Source: an uncultured Verrucomicrobiales bacterium
Lineage (GTDB): Bacteria > Verrucomicrobiota > Verrucomicrobiia > Verrucomicrobiales > Akkermansiaceae
DNA length: 61,587 nucleotides
Assembly (NCBI GenBank): GCA_937928545.1
Contig: CALGJQ010000010.1
Coordinates: forward strand, 1-61,587
Direction: 5' to 3'
In this document: positions 19,542 to 28,324 of the stretch, piece by piece
Layout of the letters: the number at the start of each line of letters is the position of its first letter
Position numbering within the stretch: the first letter of the stretch is position 1
Position numbers and translations under genes: made by a program
Notes under the pieces: generated by a model
The model's input: only the letters and a program-made list of their open reading frames with translations
What the model was told of the DNA's origin: nothing
The model's database searches: none

Positions 19542-21502
19542 CATTTTACCGCCACGGAATGCAAGCCGTCACCTGCACCTACGGCACGGCGAACCTCACC
19601 GACGAACTTTTCCAAGCGATCAACGCCGCAAAAGTCGAAAGCGTCCGCCTCGCCTTCGATGCCGATGAAGCGGGAGAAAAGGCAACGGCGCAAGCTGCCG
19701 CGAAGCTCGCCGCCTTCGGCATCGAGTGCCATCAAATCAAGCTCCCATGGGGATCAGACGCGAACAGCTACGCCCTTGAGCAAGGCGGTGAAGCGCTCAA
19801 GAAAGCGGTCTGCTCGGCCCAGTGGATGGGCACAAAAGTCACCCCTCAAAAGCCCGAGCCACCTTTAATAAGTAGTACAAAAGTAGCTTCTTCTTTAGCT
19901 GCTTCCTCTGGCTCTGAAACGGTGGCTAAAGGTGAAGAGGTCCAGCCCGCTCAAGTTGTTCTCGAGCGGAAAGGCGAACACTATGAAATGGCCTTCGGTG
20001 AGCGACTTTACCGAGTCGGAGGACTTGAAAGAAACAACTCGCTGGAAGTCTTACGAATTACGCTCCGCATCGCGTCCGAAGGACTCATGCACGTGGACAG
20101 CCTCGACCTCTACCGCGACGGAGAGCGGCGCAAGTTCATCGACCGAGCGAGCGAAGAAACCTTGCTCGAAAAGGATCTTTTAAAGCGCGACATTGGAAAA
20201 CTCCTCCTCGCCCTGGAGCAAAGCCAAGAGGCCCGCTTGAACGGGGGAGGGGACAACGAGGAAGCGGTAGAGCTATCGCCCGACGAAGTAAGGGAAGCAC
20301 TAGACTTCCTGAAAGCGCCCAAACTCCTCGACCGCATCGCGAGCGCTTACGATCAAGCTGGAATCGTGGGAGAACAAACCAACCTCCTCGCCGCTTACCT
20401 CGCGTGCGCGTCGCGCAAGCTGGCGAAGCCCTTGGCGGTCATCATCCAAAGCACCAGCGCAGCCGGAAAAAGCACCCTCATGGAGGCCGTTCTCAGCTTC
20501 TTCCCGCCCGAGGAACAAGTGAAATACTCCGCGATGACAGGCCAAAGCCTCTACTACCTCGGAGAAACCAACCTCAAGCACAAGATCCTCGCCATCGTGG
20601 AAGAGGAAGGCGCGGAAAAGGCCAGCTACGCGCTGAAACTCCTGCAATCAGAAGGAGAGCTAACCATCGCCAGCACCGGAAAGGACCCGAAATCGGGCCG
20701 GATGGAAACCCAAGAATATCACGTAGAAGGCCCCGTCGCCATCGTCTTCACCACCACCTCCATCGACATCGATGAGGAATTAATGAACCGCTGCCTCGTC
20801 CTCACGGTTGATGAATCCCGCAAGCAAACCGAGCGCATCCACGAACTGCAGCGCGAGGCCCGCACCATCGAAGGAATCTTAGCTGCCGAAAAACGAAAGG
20901 ACATCCAGCGCCTCCTCCAAAACGCACAGCGTCTCCTCCAGCCCTTCAAAATCGCCAACCCATTCGCGAGGCATTTAACCTTCACCAGTGGCCGAACCAG
21001 AACCCGCCGTGATCACGAAAAATACCTCACCCTCATCGACACCATCGCGCTCCTCCATCAACACCAGCGTGAAACGATCAAGCACCAGGTCAACGGGCGA
21101 GAAGTCGAAATGCTCCCCGTTACGATCGAAGACATCGAAGCTGCCAACAAGATCGCACCCGAAGTCCTAGGCCGCAGCCTCGACGAACTCCCGCCGCAAA
21201 CGAGAAGCCTCCTGAATAAAATTAAAAAACTCGTCCGCGAAAAGATGGCCGAGCAAAAGCTGGAGCAGAGATATTCCCTTTTTAGCCGCCGAGAGTTGCG
21301 GGATGCGACCGGCTGGAGTGAAACTCAAACGCGCCTCCACTTGGAACGTCTGGAGGCGATGGAATACATCAACCGACGCACGGGAAGACAAGGGAGTCTT
21401 TGTAAATATGAACTCCTCACCGACGCCTCCGAAGCCGCGCAGGTCTGGCAAGTGGGCTTGCTCGACATCGAAACGCTCCGCCAGAAAGAAGGCAAAAAAT
21501 GA
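19355..21502 (+). CDS. Primase-helicase, C-terminal part (Toprim and P-loop ATPase)
   Basis: The meaningful sequence begins about 19430 (HLYLARPLAGIF). It continues with a Toprim domain (ILTESIIDALTF, then LAFDADEAGEKA), the catalytic metal site of primases, and later a P-loop ATPase with Walker A STSAAGKST and an acidic Walker B-like ILAIVEEEG, then FTTTSIDIDEELMNRCL, as in element-encoded replicative helicases. The C-terminus has a winged-helix-like SRRELRDATGWSETQTR. It would synthesise primers and unwind DNA at the element's origin. The open frame starts at 19355, but the first 25 residues are probably not translated if the gene is a fusion with the preceding entry. Codons are GC-rich, like the integrase downstream. 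Confidence 0.75.
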   Translation: MPHRPDLRHARPAGADLRKTNQPATPKANRHLYLARPLAGIFNFEALKSREIILTESIIDALTFYRHGMQAVTCTYGTANLTDELFQAINAAKVESVRLAFDADEAGEKATAQAAAKLAAFGIECHQIKLPWGSDANSYALEQGGEALKKAVCSAQWMGTKVTPQKPEPPLISSTKVASSLAASSGSETVAKGEEVQPAQVVLERKGEHYEMAFGERLYRVGGLERNNSLEVLRITLRIASEGLMHVDSLDLYRDGERRKFIDRASEETLLEKDLLKRDIGKLLLALEQSQEARLNGGGDNEEAVELSPDEVREALDFLKAPKLLDRIASAYDQAGIVGEQTNLLAAYLACASRKLAKPLAVIIQSTSAAGKSTLMEAVLSFFPPEEQVKYSAMTGQSLYYLGETNLKHKILAIVEEEGAEKASYALKLLQSEGELTIASTGKDPKSGRMETQEYHVEGPVAIVFTTTSIDIDEELMNRCLVLTVDESRKQTERIHELQREARTIEGILAAEKRKDIQRLLQNAQRLLQPFKIANPFARHLTFTSGRTRTRRDHEKYLTLIDTIALLHQHQRETIKHQVNGREVEMLPVTIEDIEAANKIAPEVLGRSLDELPPQTRSLLNKIKKLVREKMAEQKLEQRYSLFSRRELRDATGWSETQTRLHLERLEAMEYINRRTGRQGSLCKYELLTDASEAAQVWQVGLLDIETLRQKEGKK

Positions 21503-21673
21503 AGCTACGGCGACCGCTTCGCGGGGTAGCGGGGGTGCTTCGCGCCCCTTCGCCGAATGCACCCCGCGAAGTTCTATCCCCCGCCGTAGAAGGCTTTAGA
21601 GACAACTTCGCCGCTTCTTGGAATCGCACATCTGGAGCCCAAAAAAATCACACCATCATAAACGTAGAAAATC

Positions 21674-22735
21674 ATGGCTGGAAAAAAAGGATACGAAGCA
21701 GCCGACGGCATGCGCGGACGCGACCCCGACAAGCGAGGCGGGAACGGCCCCGGAGACTTCCCGCAAGGCGAGCGCGGGAGCCTCGCCGCCGAGGCCCTGC
21801 GATACCTCCGCAGTCTCGCCGTGAAAAACTACAGTGAAGGAACCATTGAAGCGCGGAAGGACTCGCTCAAAACCTTCATCCTCTGGGCGCATGAGCGCGA
21901 CCTCCACCAGCCCGACGAGATCACCAAGCCGATCCTCGAAAGCTTCCAGCGCCACCTCTGGCGATACCGGAAAATCAACGGCAAGCCACTCGGCATCTCG
22001 ACCCAACGCGCTCGCCTCGGCACGCTCCGCGACCTCTTCAAATACCTTTCCAAACAAAACCTCATCCTAGCGAACCCCGCAAGTGAGATAGAACTCCCGC
22101 GCCAAGAAAAGCGACTCCCCGAGCAAGCGCTCGGCCTGCCCCAAGTACGAAAACTTTTCAACGTTCCTGACGTCCTCGACCCGCTAGGCGTGCGAGATCG
22201 CACCATCTTAGAACTCTTCTACTCCAGCGGGATCCGCCGCAGCGAGCTCGCGAGATTGGAACTCACCGACCTCAACCAAGAGCGCCAAGTTCTCCAGGTT
22301 CGGAAAGGGAAGGGGAACAAAGACCGAGTGGCCCCCGTCGGGAATCGCGCCCTTCATTGGCTGCAAAAATACCTCGAAGAAGTCCGGCCCAAACTCGCCC
22401 TCGATCAGGACGAAAAAGCGCTCTTCCTCACCGCCTACGGCGAAGGATTTAACCCCGATGTTCTCAGCCGCATGGTGAGCAAATTTATCAAACAAGCCGA
22501 CCTCGGCCGCGCTGGAAGTTGTCACCTTCTCCGCCACACCTGCGCCACGCACATGCTCGAAGGCGGGGCCGATATCCGCTTCATCCAGCAACTCCTCGGC
22601 CACGAAAAGCTAGAAACGACCAGCATTTACACGCAAGTGAGCATCGAGCAGCTCAAAGCCGTCCACGCCAAAACCCACCCCGCTGAAGCGCTCGAAAAAC
22701 CAGACTCGAAAAATGACGATAAGCAGCTATCTTGA
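21674..22735 (+). CDS. XerC/D-like tyrosine recombinase (integrase)
   Basis: 353 residues. An N-terminal SAM-like core-binding domain (about 40-140) precedes the catalytic domain with all signature residues: Arg in SSGIRRSELARL (about 187), Lys in RKGKGNKDR (about 215), HLLRHTCATHML (about 285), LLGHEKLETT (about 309) and the nucleophile Tyr in SIYTQVS (about 319). It cuts and rejoins DNA at specific sites. Residues 1-35 are a basic, Gly-rich tail not typical of XerC. It lies 171 bases after the primase gene and directly before a toxin-antitoxin pair, the arrangement of a small integrative element. Confidence 0.9.
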   Translation: MAGKKGYEAADGMRGRDPDKRGGNGPGDFPQGERGSLAAEALRYLRSLAVKNYSEGTIEARKDSLKTFILWAHERDLHQPDEITKPILESFQRHLWRYRKINGKPLGISTQRARLGTLRDLFKYLSKQNLILANPASEIELPRQEKRLPEQALGLPQVRKLFNVPDVLDPLGVRDRTILELFYSSGIRRSELARLELTDLNQERQVLQVRKGKGNKDRVAPVGNRALHWLQKYLEEVRPKLALDQDEKALFLTAYGEGFNPDVLSRMVSKFIKQADLGRAGSCHLLRHTCATHMLEGGADIRFIQQLLGHEKLETTSIYTQVSIEQLKAVHAKTHPAEALEKPDSKNDDKQLS

Positions 22736-22739
22736 AGAC

Positions 22740-22958
22740 ATGACCTTAACTCACCGCACACTTCTCAACGAAGACGGGCAGCCAGAAGCTGCGGTCATTC
22801 CTTGGGATGTTTTTCAACAAATCAAAGAGCTGATTGAATCCGACGAGCCTACGAAAGAGGAAATTGAAGCCTGTCAGGAGGCAGAGCGCGACCGCCGCGA
22901 AGGTAACACTGAAGCCTTCATTCCACTCGCTGAAGTAAAAGCCCGTCTTGGCCTTTAA
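22740..22958 (+). CDS. Antitoxin-like small protein of a RelBE-type pair
   Basis: 72 residues from the ATG at 22740 (MTLTHRTLLNEDGQPEAAVIPW); an in-frame ATG at 22713 overlapping the integrase end is also possible. The pattern of a short beta-rich start (VIPWDVFQQIKELI) and an acidic helical tail (KEEIEACQEAERDRREG) fits a Phd/RelB-like antitoxin. The toxin start follows 2 bases after its stop, so translation is coupled. The assignment depends mainly on the recognisable neighbour. Confidence 0.7.
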   Translation: MTLTHRTLLNEDGQPEAAVIPWDVFQQIKELIESDEPTKEEIEACQEAERDRREGNTEAFIPLAEVKARLGL

Positions 22959-22960
22959 AC

Positions 22961-23230
22961 ATGCGAGCAATCGCTTTTCATCGCAGGGCTGATCGTTACC
23001 TTGATCGAATGCCCCGCAATCGACAGGCTCAAGTGATTGCGGCCTTAGAAGAAGTGGCCAGTCTTTCCGACATCTCCGAGCATCCAAAAATCAAAGCTCT
23101 GAGTGGTGATCTTTCGGGATGGTGGCGTCTCAGAACCGGAGTCTATCGCTCTGTGCTTCAACTTCGCCTCATCGAATCCGAGGAAACCGTGTATGTGGAT
23201 TATGTCGGTCCGCGAGGAGATGCTTATTAA
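22961..23230 (+). CDS. RelE/ParE-superfamily toxin
   Basis: 89 residues with the RelE/ParE fold signature: DRYLDRMPRNRQAQVIAALEE, then HPKIKALSGDLSGWWRLRTGVYRSVLQ and a final strand VYVDYVGPRGDAY. RelE members cleave mRNA on the ribosome while ParE members poison gyrase; the sequence alone does not decide which. With the preceding antitoxin it forms a pair that could stabilise the integrase/primase element. Confidence 0.85.
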   Translation: MRAIAFHRRADRYLDRMPRNRQAQVIAALEEVASLSDISEHPKIKALSGDLSGWWRLRTGVYRSVLQLRLIESEETVYVDYVGPRGDAY

Positions 23231-23297
23231 GCCGTAAAAGCCTTCTCTTTTTAGCTGCCCAAAGCCGCCCGAATGCGGTAGAACTACGCCCAAGTTT

Positions 23298-24023
23298 ATG
23301 GGATTTAGCCTCACATCACCCGCGCCTAAGAAGTGCGACCCCACCGCGGAAAACTGCGTCTGGGGATTTTTTGGTGAGGCCCCGAAAACGAGTCGAGCAA
23401 ATCACCCGCAAAGCCCACAACCGCGCCAAGGAAATCGCCCTAGTCCTACGACGATTGCGTCGGGTCGCACATATTGGCCAAGCAGAGATCCGATCGGGGA
23501 GATGGGGGGAATGAATCTCTATGGGATGGTTGGGAATGATGCTGTGAATTGGATCGATTTACTTGGGTGGGAGCAAATTAAGTCAAACAGTGTTACGTTT
23601 AGATTTAGGCAAAAAGGGTTTATTGATGATCTGGAAGTTTTCGCGAAAGTCCATGTAGAAGCTACTGAGACCCAACATCCGAAATGTGAGAAAGCTCCAG
23701 ATATTAGTGCCCCTCATCTAATCACTGAAGACTCAAAGATGAAAGAGAGCTTTGGGTTGTCGGCGTTTAAAGTGGGAAATGATACTATCTTAACGCTCAC
23801 TTTGGGAGATTTAAAGGAAGCCAGTAATGTTGTCACTGAGGTGGAACTACCTAATCTCACCGGAGGTCCCACTTACATTTTGAAAACGAGAGTTGTAACT
23901 TATACAGTTAAGGCGACGGGAACCTCGGAAACTATATTGGCATGGAAGGTTCTTTCAAATAGCGCTGATCTAGTTGGAGTTTTCACTCTTACAGTCGAAT
24001 GTGTCGAATGTGTCGATGACTAA
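23298..24023 (+). CDS. Orphan RHS C-terminal tip
   Basis: From about 23475 the frame reads YWPSRDPIGEMGG then MNLYGMVGNDAVNWIDLLG, the conserved end of an RHS core, followed by a variable beta-rich domain (about 140 residues) ending VECVECVDD. No YD repeats precede it: the upstream part of the open frame (23298-23470) has no RHS resemblance. It is therefore a tip without a core, displaced or stored downstream of the full RHS gene at 10866-16271. The DNA around PSRDPIGE is nearly identical to the same region of the full gene (15810-15871), which would permit recombination. Whether it is expressed alone is unknown. Confidence 0.7.
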   Translation: MGFSLTSPAPKKCDPTAENCVWGFFGEAPKTSRANHPQSPQPRQGNRPSPTTIASGRTYWPSRDPIGEMGGMNLYGMVGNDAVNWIDLLGWEQIKSNSVTFRFRQKGFIDDLEVFAKVHVEATETQHPKCEKAPDISAPHLITEDSKMKESFGLSAFKVGNDTILTLTLGDLKEASNVVTEVELPNLTGGPTYILKTRVVTYTVKATGTSETILAWKVLSNSADLVGVFTLTVECVECVDD

Positions 24024-24234
24024 TTTACCGTCCTCCCACGGGGTGCTTTTCGCGCAATTCTTTTTTGTTTTAGGTCTGCTAGTATGGTTGATTGGATGTC
24101 GATCTTGGCGTAATGACCCAAAGTTATTTAGTGTTGTAAGTTTCTTTGTTTTTTCTGCTTCTTGTTTTATGATTCCACTAGTGAGCTTTGTTTGGATAAT
24201 AGTAATATATGTTAAAAGGCAGCGGCTAAGGTGA
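24016..24234 (+). CDS. Small two-helix membrane protein overlapping the RHS tip, possible immunity protein
   Basis: 72 residues from an ATG at 24016 that overlaps the last codons of the orphan tip. Two hydrophobic segments are clear: FAQFFFVLGLLVWLIGC (about 10-27) and a second run ending SFVWIIVIYV (about 40-68). It ends KRQRLR. No family recognised. The tight overlap with the tip suggests a cognate immunity or partner protein in the inner membrane; this is inferred only from position. Confidence 0.55.
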   Translation: MTNLPSSHGVLFAQFFFVLGLLVWLIGCRSWRNDPKLFSVVSFFVFSASCFMIPLVSFVWIIVIYVKRQRLR

Positions 24235-24358
24235 CTGTTGCGCACCACTTTGATATCGGGTTGGGTTTCCAAATTGAGGTCGGGTGATTTTGGGCGGATT
24301 TCCACGTTGTGATCGAGTTTCTTGACCATTGCAATAAATAAGCAGGGCATACTACGGC

Positions 24359-24570
24359 GGAAAACCCTCTGTATCCAAGTGCCTTCAATGGTTTTACGGC
24401 GGGGTTGGACGCTGTGAAGTGGGGCAGATTTTGGGGTGTTCGTCGTCGTGAGCCTGTCGGAGGTTCGAAAGTCCCAAGCACCTTCGTCCTGCAAACGACC
24501 GCTCCGGCACGCTGTCTGCGGTCGATTCCTCCCGTCAGACATCGCGCCTCCGCTCGTGCGTTGGTGTTCG
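24359..24570 (+). repeat. 212-bp direct repeat, copy 2
   Basis: Second copy of the block at 17004-17215, same orientation. It follows the orphan RHS tip and its small membrane gene, as copy 1 follows the full RHS gene and its partner. The two copies bracket about 7.1 kb holding the primase/integrase block. Confidence 0.85.
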
Positions 24571-24632
24571 AATTTAGATTGCCAATTTAAATTGCCAGAC
24601 GATTTGCAATTTAAATTGCCAGACGATTTGCA
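24571..24632 (+). repeat. AT-rich tandem palindromic repeat upstream of the REP transposase
   Basis: The word AATTTAAATTGCCAGACGAT occurs twice in tandem about 24 bp apart, and the second unit contains the perfect palindrome GCAATTTAAATTGC (24606-24619). It directly precedes the transposase gene. It could be an operator or a substrate of that enzyme. Confidence 0.5.
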
Positions 24633-24676
24633 GAGAATCCCCTTGCTGCGCGGCGGCGGTCCGCTAAGGTGACGAG

Positions 24677-25876
24677 GTGTTGAAGAAACCACGGCGATTT
24701 TTGGTTCCGAAGGACTCTGGTGGGGCGAGTCCGCCGGTGGCGATCTATCATGTGGTGACGCGGGTGGTGGATCGGCGCTTTGTGTTAGAGGCCGCTGAGA
24801 AGGAGCAGTTGCGGATCTTACTGCGGATGTATGAGCGGTTTACGGGGTGTCAGATTTTGTCTTATTGTCTGATGAGTAATCATTTACACGTTCTCTTGGA
24901 GGTGCCGCCAGGGTGTGAGAAGGGGGAGTCGCTAGGGTTAAGCGATGAGGAGCTTTTGCGGAGGTTGGGAGGACTTTATTCGCGGAATTATACGGCGTCA
25001 GTGGCTCGTGAGATCGAGGCTGCACAGAGAATGATTGCAGGGGATGCTTTGGAGGATGAAAGAGGGGATGGCGGGCAACGGAGGACTTTGACGAAGGAGG
25101 AGCGAGAGAGGAGTGTGCGTGCGGGGAAGGAGATGTTGGAGGCGATTCATGTGCGTTATTCCTACCGGATGCATTCGCTGAGTGAGTTTTTTAAAGGGAT
25201 GCTGCAGCGTTTTACCTGTTGGTTTAATCGGGAGCATGGGCGCCGAGGGACGCTGTGGGAGTCGCGCTTTCGGAGTGTGATTGTGGAGGATGGTTTGGCG
25301 GCTCGGACGATGGCGGCTTATATCGATCTCAATCCGGTGCGGGCGGGGATGGTGGAGGATCCGGCGGATTATCGATGGAGTTCTTATGGAGAGGCGGTCG
25401 GTGGTGGACGTGGGGCGAAGAAAGCTCAGATGGGATTGGTCCGGGCGTTGTATTCTTTTGGGAGCCGTGAGGTGACGGCGCGGAGTTGGTCGCAGGGAGG
25501 AGTGGGGAAGGAGTATCGAAAAATCTTGATCGCGGCTGGGATGGAGCAGGGAGAAGAACGAGGGAATGTAGCGACGAAGCAGAGGGTGGTGGTGAGGAAG
25601 GGGATGGATCGAAAGAAGGCGGCAAAGGAATTGGAGAGGCTTTCGAAGGAAGAGGAGCGGGATCTGAAGATTTCGAAGGTGGGTCGCTGTCGGGTGAGGT
25701 ATTTTACGGATGGAGCGGTGATCGGATCGAAGGCTTTTGTGGATGGGGTGTTTCGGAAGAGTCGGGAGCGCTTTGGCCCGAAGCGGAAGGATGGAGCGCG
25801 GAAGCCGAGAGGGGCGCTTGGTGAAATGAAGGGGGAGATTTGGTCACTGAGGGATTTGAAGTTGGACGAGCCTTAG
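24677..25876 (+). CDS. REP-associated tyrosine transposase (Y1/HUH family)
   Basis: 399 residues from a GTG. The N-terminal half is a TnpA_REP / IS200-like Y1 transposase: YHVVTRVVDRRFVL, SYCLMSNHLHVLLEVP with the HxH metal site, FKGMLQRFTCWFNREHGRRGTLWESRFRS (about 175-205) and AAYIDLNPVRAGMV. Such RAYT proteins nick single-stranded DNA at REP palindromes and are usually single-copy domesticated genes. The C-terminal 170 residues are a basic extension that often occurs in Verrucomicrobiota members. Candidate REP-like palindromes in the window are listed at 38536 and 42999. Confidence 0.88.
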   Translation: MLKKPRRFLVPKDSGGASPPVAIYHVVTRVVDRRFVLEAAEKEQLRILLRMYERFTGCQILSYCLMSNHLHVLLEVPPGCEKGESLGLSDEELLRRLGGLYSRNYTASVAREIEAAQRMIAGDALEDERGDGGQRRTLTKEERERSVRAGKEMLEAIHVRYSYRMHSLSEFFKGMLQRFTCWFNREHGRRGTLWESRFRSVIVEDGLAARTMAAYIDLNPVRAGMVEDPADYRWSSYGEAVGGGRGAKKAQMGLVRALYSFGSREVTARSWSQGGVGKEYRKILIAAGMEQGEERGNVATKQRVVVRKGMDRKKAAKELERLSKEEERDLKISKVGRCRVRYFTDGAVIGSKAFVDGVFRKSRERFGPKRKDGARKPRGALGEMKGEIWSLRDLKLDEP

Positions 25877-26071
25877 GATTTTGAACCTAGGTTTCGATCG
25901 ATGTGTTTTGGGCTTGGGAAAAGAAGTTTGATTTGCGGTTTTTGGTTAGAAGTATTCTAGGGGTATGCTCGGCAATCTCTATATGCTTAGTTCTGCACGG
26001 AAAGGGGCAGTCTGGAGACAGCTTCTTTTTGGTGGACCACGAGTTTCCAAAGTAGCAATTTGGGGGAGGTT

Positions 26072-26938
26072 ATGGATTTGGGAGAGGCATTCAATCTATT
26101 GAAGGAAGAGATGGGCGCTCATGGATTGATCGATCTTGGGTGGAGTGGGAAGATGGATGATGCGAAGAAGCGTTTTGGGGTTTGCCGGATGGGGCTTAAG
26201 GAAATCTCGCTTAGCCGGCCTTTGGTTCTTTTGAATTCCGAGGAGGAAGTTCGGGATACGATTCTGCATGAGATTGCGCATGCGTTGTCTTGGGAGATTC
26301 ACAAGGAGCCCTGTGGGCATGATGAGCGATGGAAGGAGATTTGTGTAAGGATCGGGGCGCGGCCTGATCGGTGTTATGATGACGAGGTGATCCAGCCGGA
26401 GTTGCCGTGGGCGCTTTGTCACGCGGAGACGGGGGAGGTGTTTTCGACCTTTCAGCGAAAGCCGACGCGTGATGCCTCGCAGATGTGGATGAGGGGACGA
26501 AAGGAGGAGACTTTTGGGAAGATGATCTATTGTCTAAATCCAAAGATGTATCCGCCGGGTGAGATTGAGGAGTTTGACCGGAATGTGGCGCGAGAGTTCC
26601 AAGCGGATCTGATGGAGGCGGTGGCGGTGGTTGGGAAAAGGTGGGGGATTCAAATGGAGGGGGTGAAGGGGAGCTTTAGGGCAGAGGCTTTTGATTTGGC
26701 ATTGCATTTTGTGCTGGGAAAAGCGGATGGCCGTGAACCTGAGGAGCGAGCTTTTGGTCAGTATGCTGGGCTTTTTGGATTGAGCGGAGAGGACTATGAG
26801 CGGTCCTTTGTGAGTCAGGGAGAGCGATATCGCTTGGTGGCATTAAAACCACGTAGCCCCAAGTATCCTGTGATTGGGGTGACCTCTGAGGGGAGGCGGT
26901 TCAAATTTCCACGCGAGGTGCTGAAGAATCTTATTTAG
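26072..26938 (+). CDS. SprT-like zinc metalloprotease-domain protein
   Basis: 288 residues from the ATG at 26072; a TTG four codons upstream is an alternative. The motif ILHEIAHALSW (about 72-82) is a zinc HExxH site, and the following PCGHDERWKEIC (about 89-100) is the third-ligand region of SprT-like proteins (HExxH...GHDxxW). The remaining 170 residues are of unknown type. SprT-like domains occur in DNA-protein crosslink proteases and many phage or element proteins; no function can be assigned beyond a metalloprotease fold. Confidence 0.75.
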   Translation: MDLGEAFNLLKEEMGAHGLIDLGWSGKMDDAKKRFGVCRMGLKEISLSRPLVLLNSEEEVRDTILHEIAHALSWEIHKEPCGHDERWKEICVRIGARPDRCYDDEVIQPELPWALCHAETGEVFSTFQRKPTRDASQMWMRGRKEETFGKMIYCLNPKMYPPGEIEEFDRNVAREFQADLMEAVAVVGKRWGIQMEGVKGSFRAEAFDLALHFVLGKADGREPEERAFGQYAGLFGLSGEDYERSFVSQGERYRLVALKPRSPKYPVIGVTSEGRRFKFPREVLKNLI

Positions 26939-26958
26939 TGGTGAGGATGCCGAGTTTT

Positions 26959-27699
26959 CTAGAGTTCCTTGAGGAAAATATTTTTCCAAAGGATGTCTCC
27001 GGTGGGGCCACTGTGAACTTGGAAAGCGATGAAGCCTTTTAAGGTCGCATTCTTTTCATCAGTGTCGGTGAAATCGGCGCGGAGTTCTCCATTCAGGTAG
27101 GTCTGAAGGTGGGTGCCCTGACACCTAATGACGATGGTGTTCCAGTCGTCCCATTTGAAGAGTTTTTCCCCCTGAGCGGTGAAGGCTTTTTTTACTTCTG
27201 CGGAGGCCTTTTTGTCTGGCGAGAGCCAACCGCGACGAGCCTCGTCATAGATGCCAGCAGTCCAAGAGCGCTGCTCATTTTTGAAGTTGTCATGCTCGCA
27301 TTGGTAACCGGTGACGGGGCCGTCGGCGTTTGCACCTTTTTGAAGGCCGCGGAACATGCAGCCAGAGTTGCCAGATTTATCGAGGAATTTGAATTGGAAG
27401 GTGAGGATGAAGTTGCCGAATTCTTTTTCAGTACGAAGGAAGGTGTTTCCTTTGATTTTTTCTCCAAAGCCACGGATTGAGCCATCTTTGATTTCGAATT
27501 TTGCGTTGCCGCCAACTTTTTTCCAGCCGCTGAGATCTTTTCCATCAAAGAGGCTGCTAAAGCCGGCGCTTTTCAGTGCGTTTGGGTCGGATTTTGAGGG
27601 AAGGCCCGCCGGAAGTTTTGTTTCGGTTTTGCTTTCTTCTTTATGGTGATCAGCGAAGCAAAAAGTGGTGGTGAAGATGAGAGTAAGAAGAGATTTCAT
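26959..27699 (-). CDS. Exported DUF1080 (3-keto-disaccharide hydrolase-like) protein
   Basis: 246 residues with a signal peptide (about 1-16, FTTTFCFA). The mature part is one DUF1080 jelly-roll domain: SLFDGKDLSGWKKVGG, FEIKDGSIRGFGE, SGCMFRG, GYQCEHDN, and the final WKNIFLKEL. The family includes 3-keto-glucoside hydrolases and carbohydrate-binding lectin-like proteins and is highly expanded in Verrucomicrobiota and Planctomycetota. Another member is at 56846-57448. It is convergent with the SprT-like gene, 20 bases apart. Confidence 0.88.
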   Translation of the reverse strand: MKSLLTLIFTTTFCFADHHKEESKTETKLPAGLPSKSDPNALKSAGFSSLFDGKDLSGWKKVGGNAKFEIKDGSIRGFGEKIKGNTFLRTEKEFGNFILTFQFKFLDKSGNSGCMFRGLQKGANADGPVTGYQCEHDNFKNEQRSWTAGIYDEARRGWLSPDKKASAEVKKAFTAQGEKLFKWDDWNTIVIRCQGTHLQTYLNGELRADFTDTDEKNATLKGFIAFQVHSGPTGDILWKNIFLKEL

Positions 27700-28012
27700 T
27701 GGAGAGAGATTTTGATTTGCTTTGACTTTGGATGGCGATGAATCGCTGGGACAGGAAATTTTTTGGACAAGAGGGCGCAGAGAGGGATTCCAAGGTTCGG
27801 GGTGAGCGGAAAGCAGGAGATTTTTTGATGGGTATGGAATCAGCGAGATAAAAGGTGACAGAGTAGCTCGCTTCTTAATGAAAGAATCTAAGGAGTTGAA
27901 GAGGATGTCTACCGCCCATTGCTTGATCCTATTCTAGCCGTCAACGCTCCGTGTTTTATCAGTAGGTGGTTTTTGTTTACCACGAGCGCAAAAATATGAT
28001 GAGGTGATAGAG
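27700..28012. other. Gene-free intergenic region
   Basis: About 310 AT-rich bases between the divergent DUF1080 and zinc-ribbon genes. Promoters for both should be here, but no clear -35/-10 pair, terminator or RNA gene is recognised. Confidence 0.4.
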
Positions 28013-28297
28013 ATGGCATCACGTAAATACCCTCACTGCCCGAAGTGTGGTGAGGAAAATGAGATTCGCTCAAGTGGGAAACGTTACGCCGTTTATCCCT
28101 CCGGTTGTTTGGTCCTCTTGAGTTTACCATTTGCAGCGATTCATCAAGGCTCCAGTCCAGTAGACTATCATTGTGAGGCCTGCGATCACCAGTTTGGAGT
28201 CCGAAGTATTTGGGCAAAGATCTGCCTTGGAATCATTTGGCTTTTGATTCTGTCCCTTGTTGTGGGAGTGCTTTTCGTAGTCAATGGACTTTGGTGA
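28013..28297 (+). CDS. Small zinc-ribbon membrane protein
   Basis: 94 residues from the ATG at 28013, which has GAGG about 9 bases upstream; the GTG at 28004 is an alternative. Residues about 5-60 form a zinc ribbon: CPKCGEEN and, later, CEACDHQFG (two CxxC knuckles). A hydrophobic stretch lies between the knuckles (SGCLVLLSLPFAAI), and a C-terminal transmembrane helix follows (ICLGIIWLLILSLVVGVLFV). Function unknown; the pattern is common among small bacterial membrane proteins. Confidence 0.65.
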   Translation: MASRKYPHCPKCGEENEIRSSGKRYAVYPSGCLVLLSLPFAAIHQGSSPVDYHCEACDHQFGVRSIWAKICLGIIWLLILSLVVGVLFVVNGLW

Positions 28298-28324
28298 CTT
28301 TAGGCGTCCTACATCATTCTGTGT

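Noticed and set aside
21499..21837. 112-codon frame starting in an ATGA overlap with the primase stop
   Set aside because: Arg/Pro-rich translation, overlaps the real integrase start; no domain.
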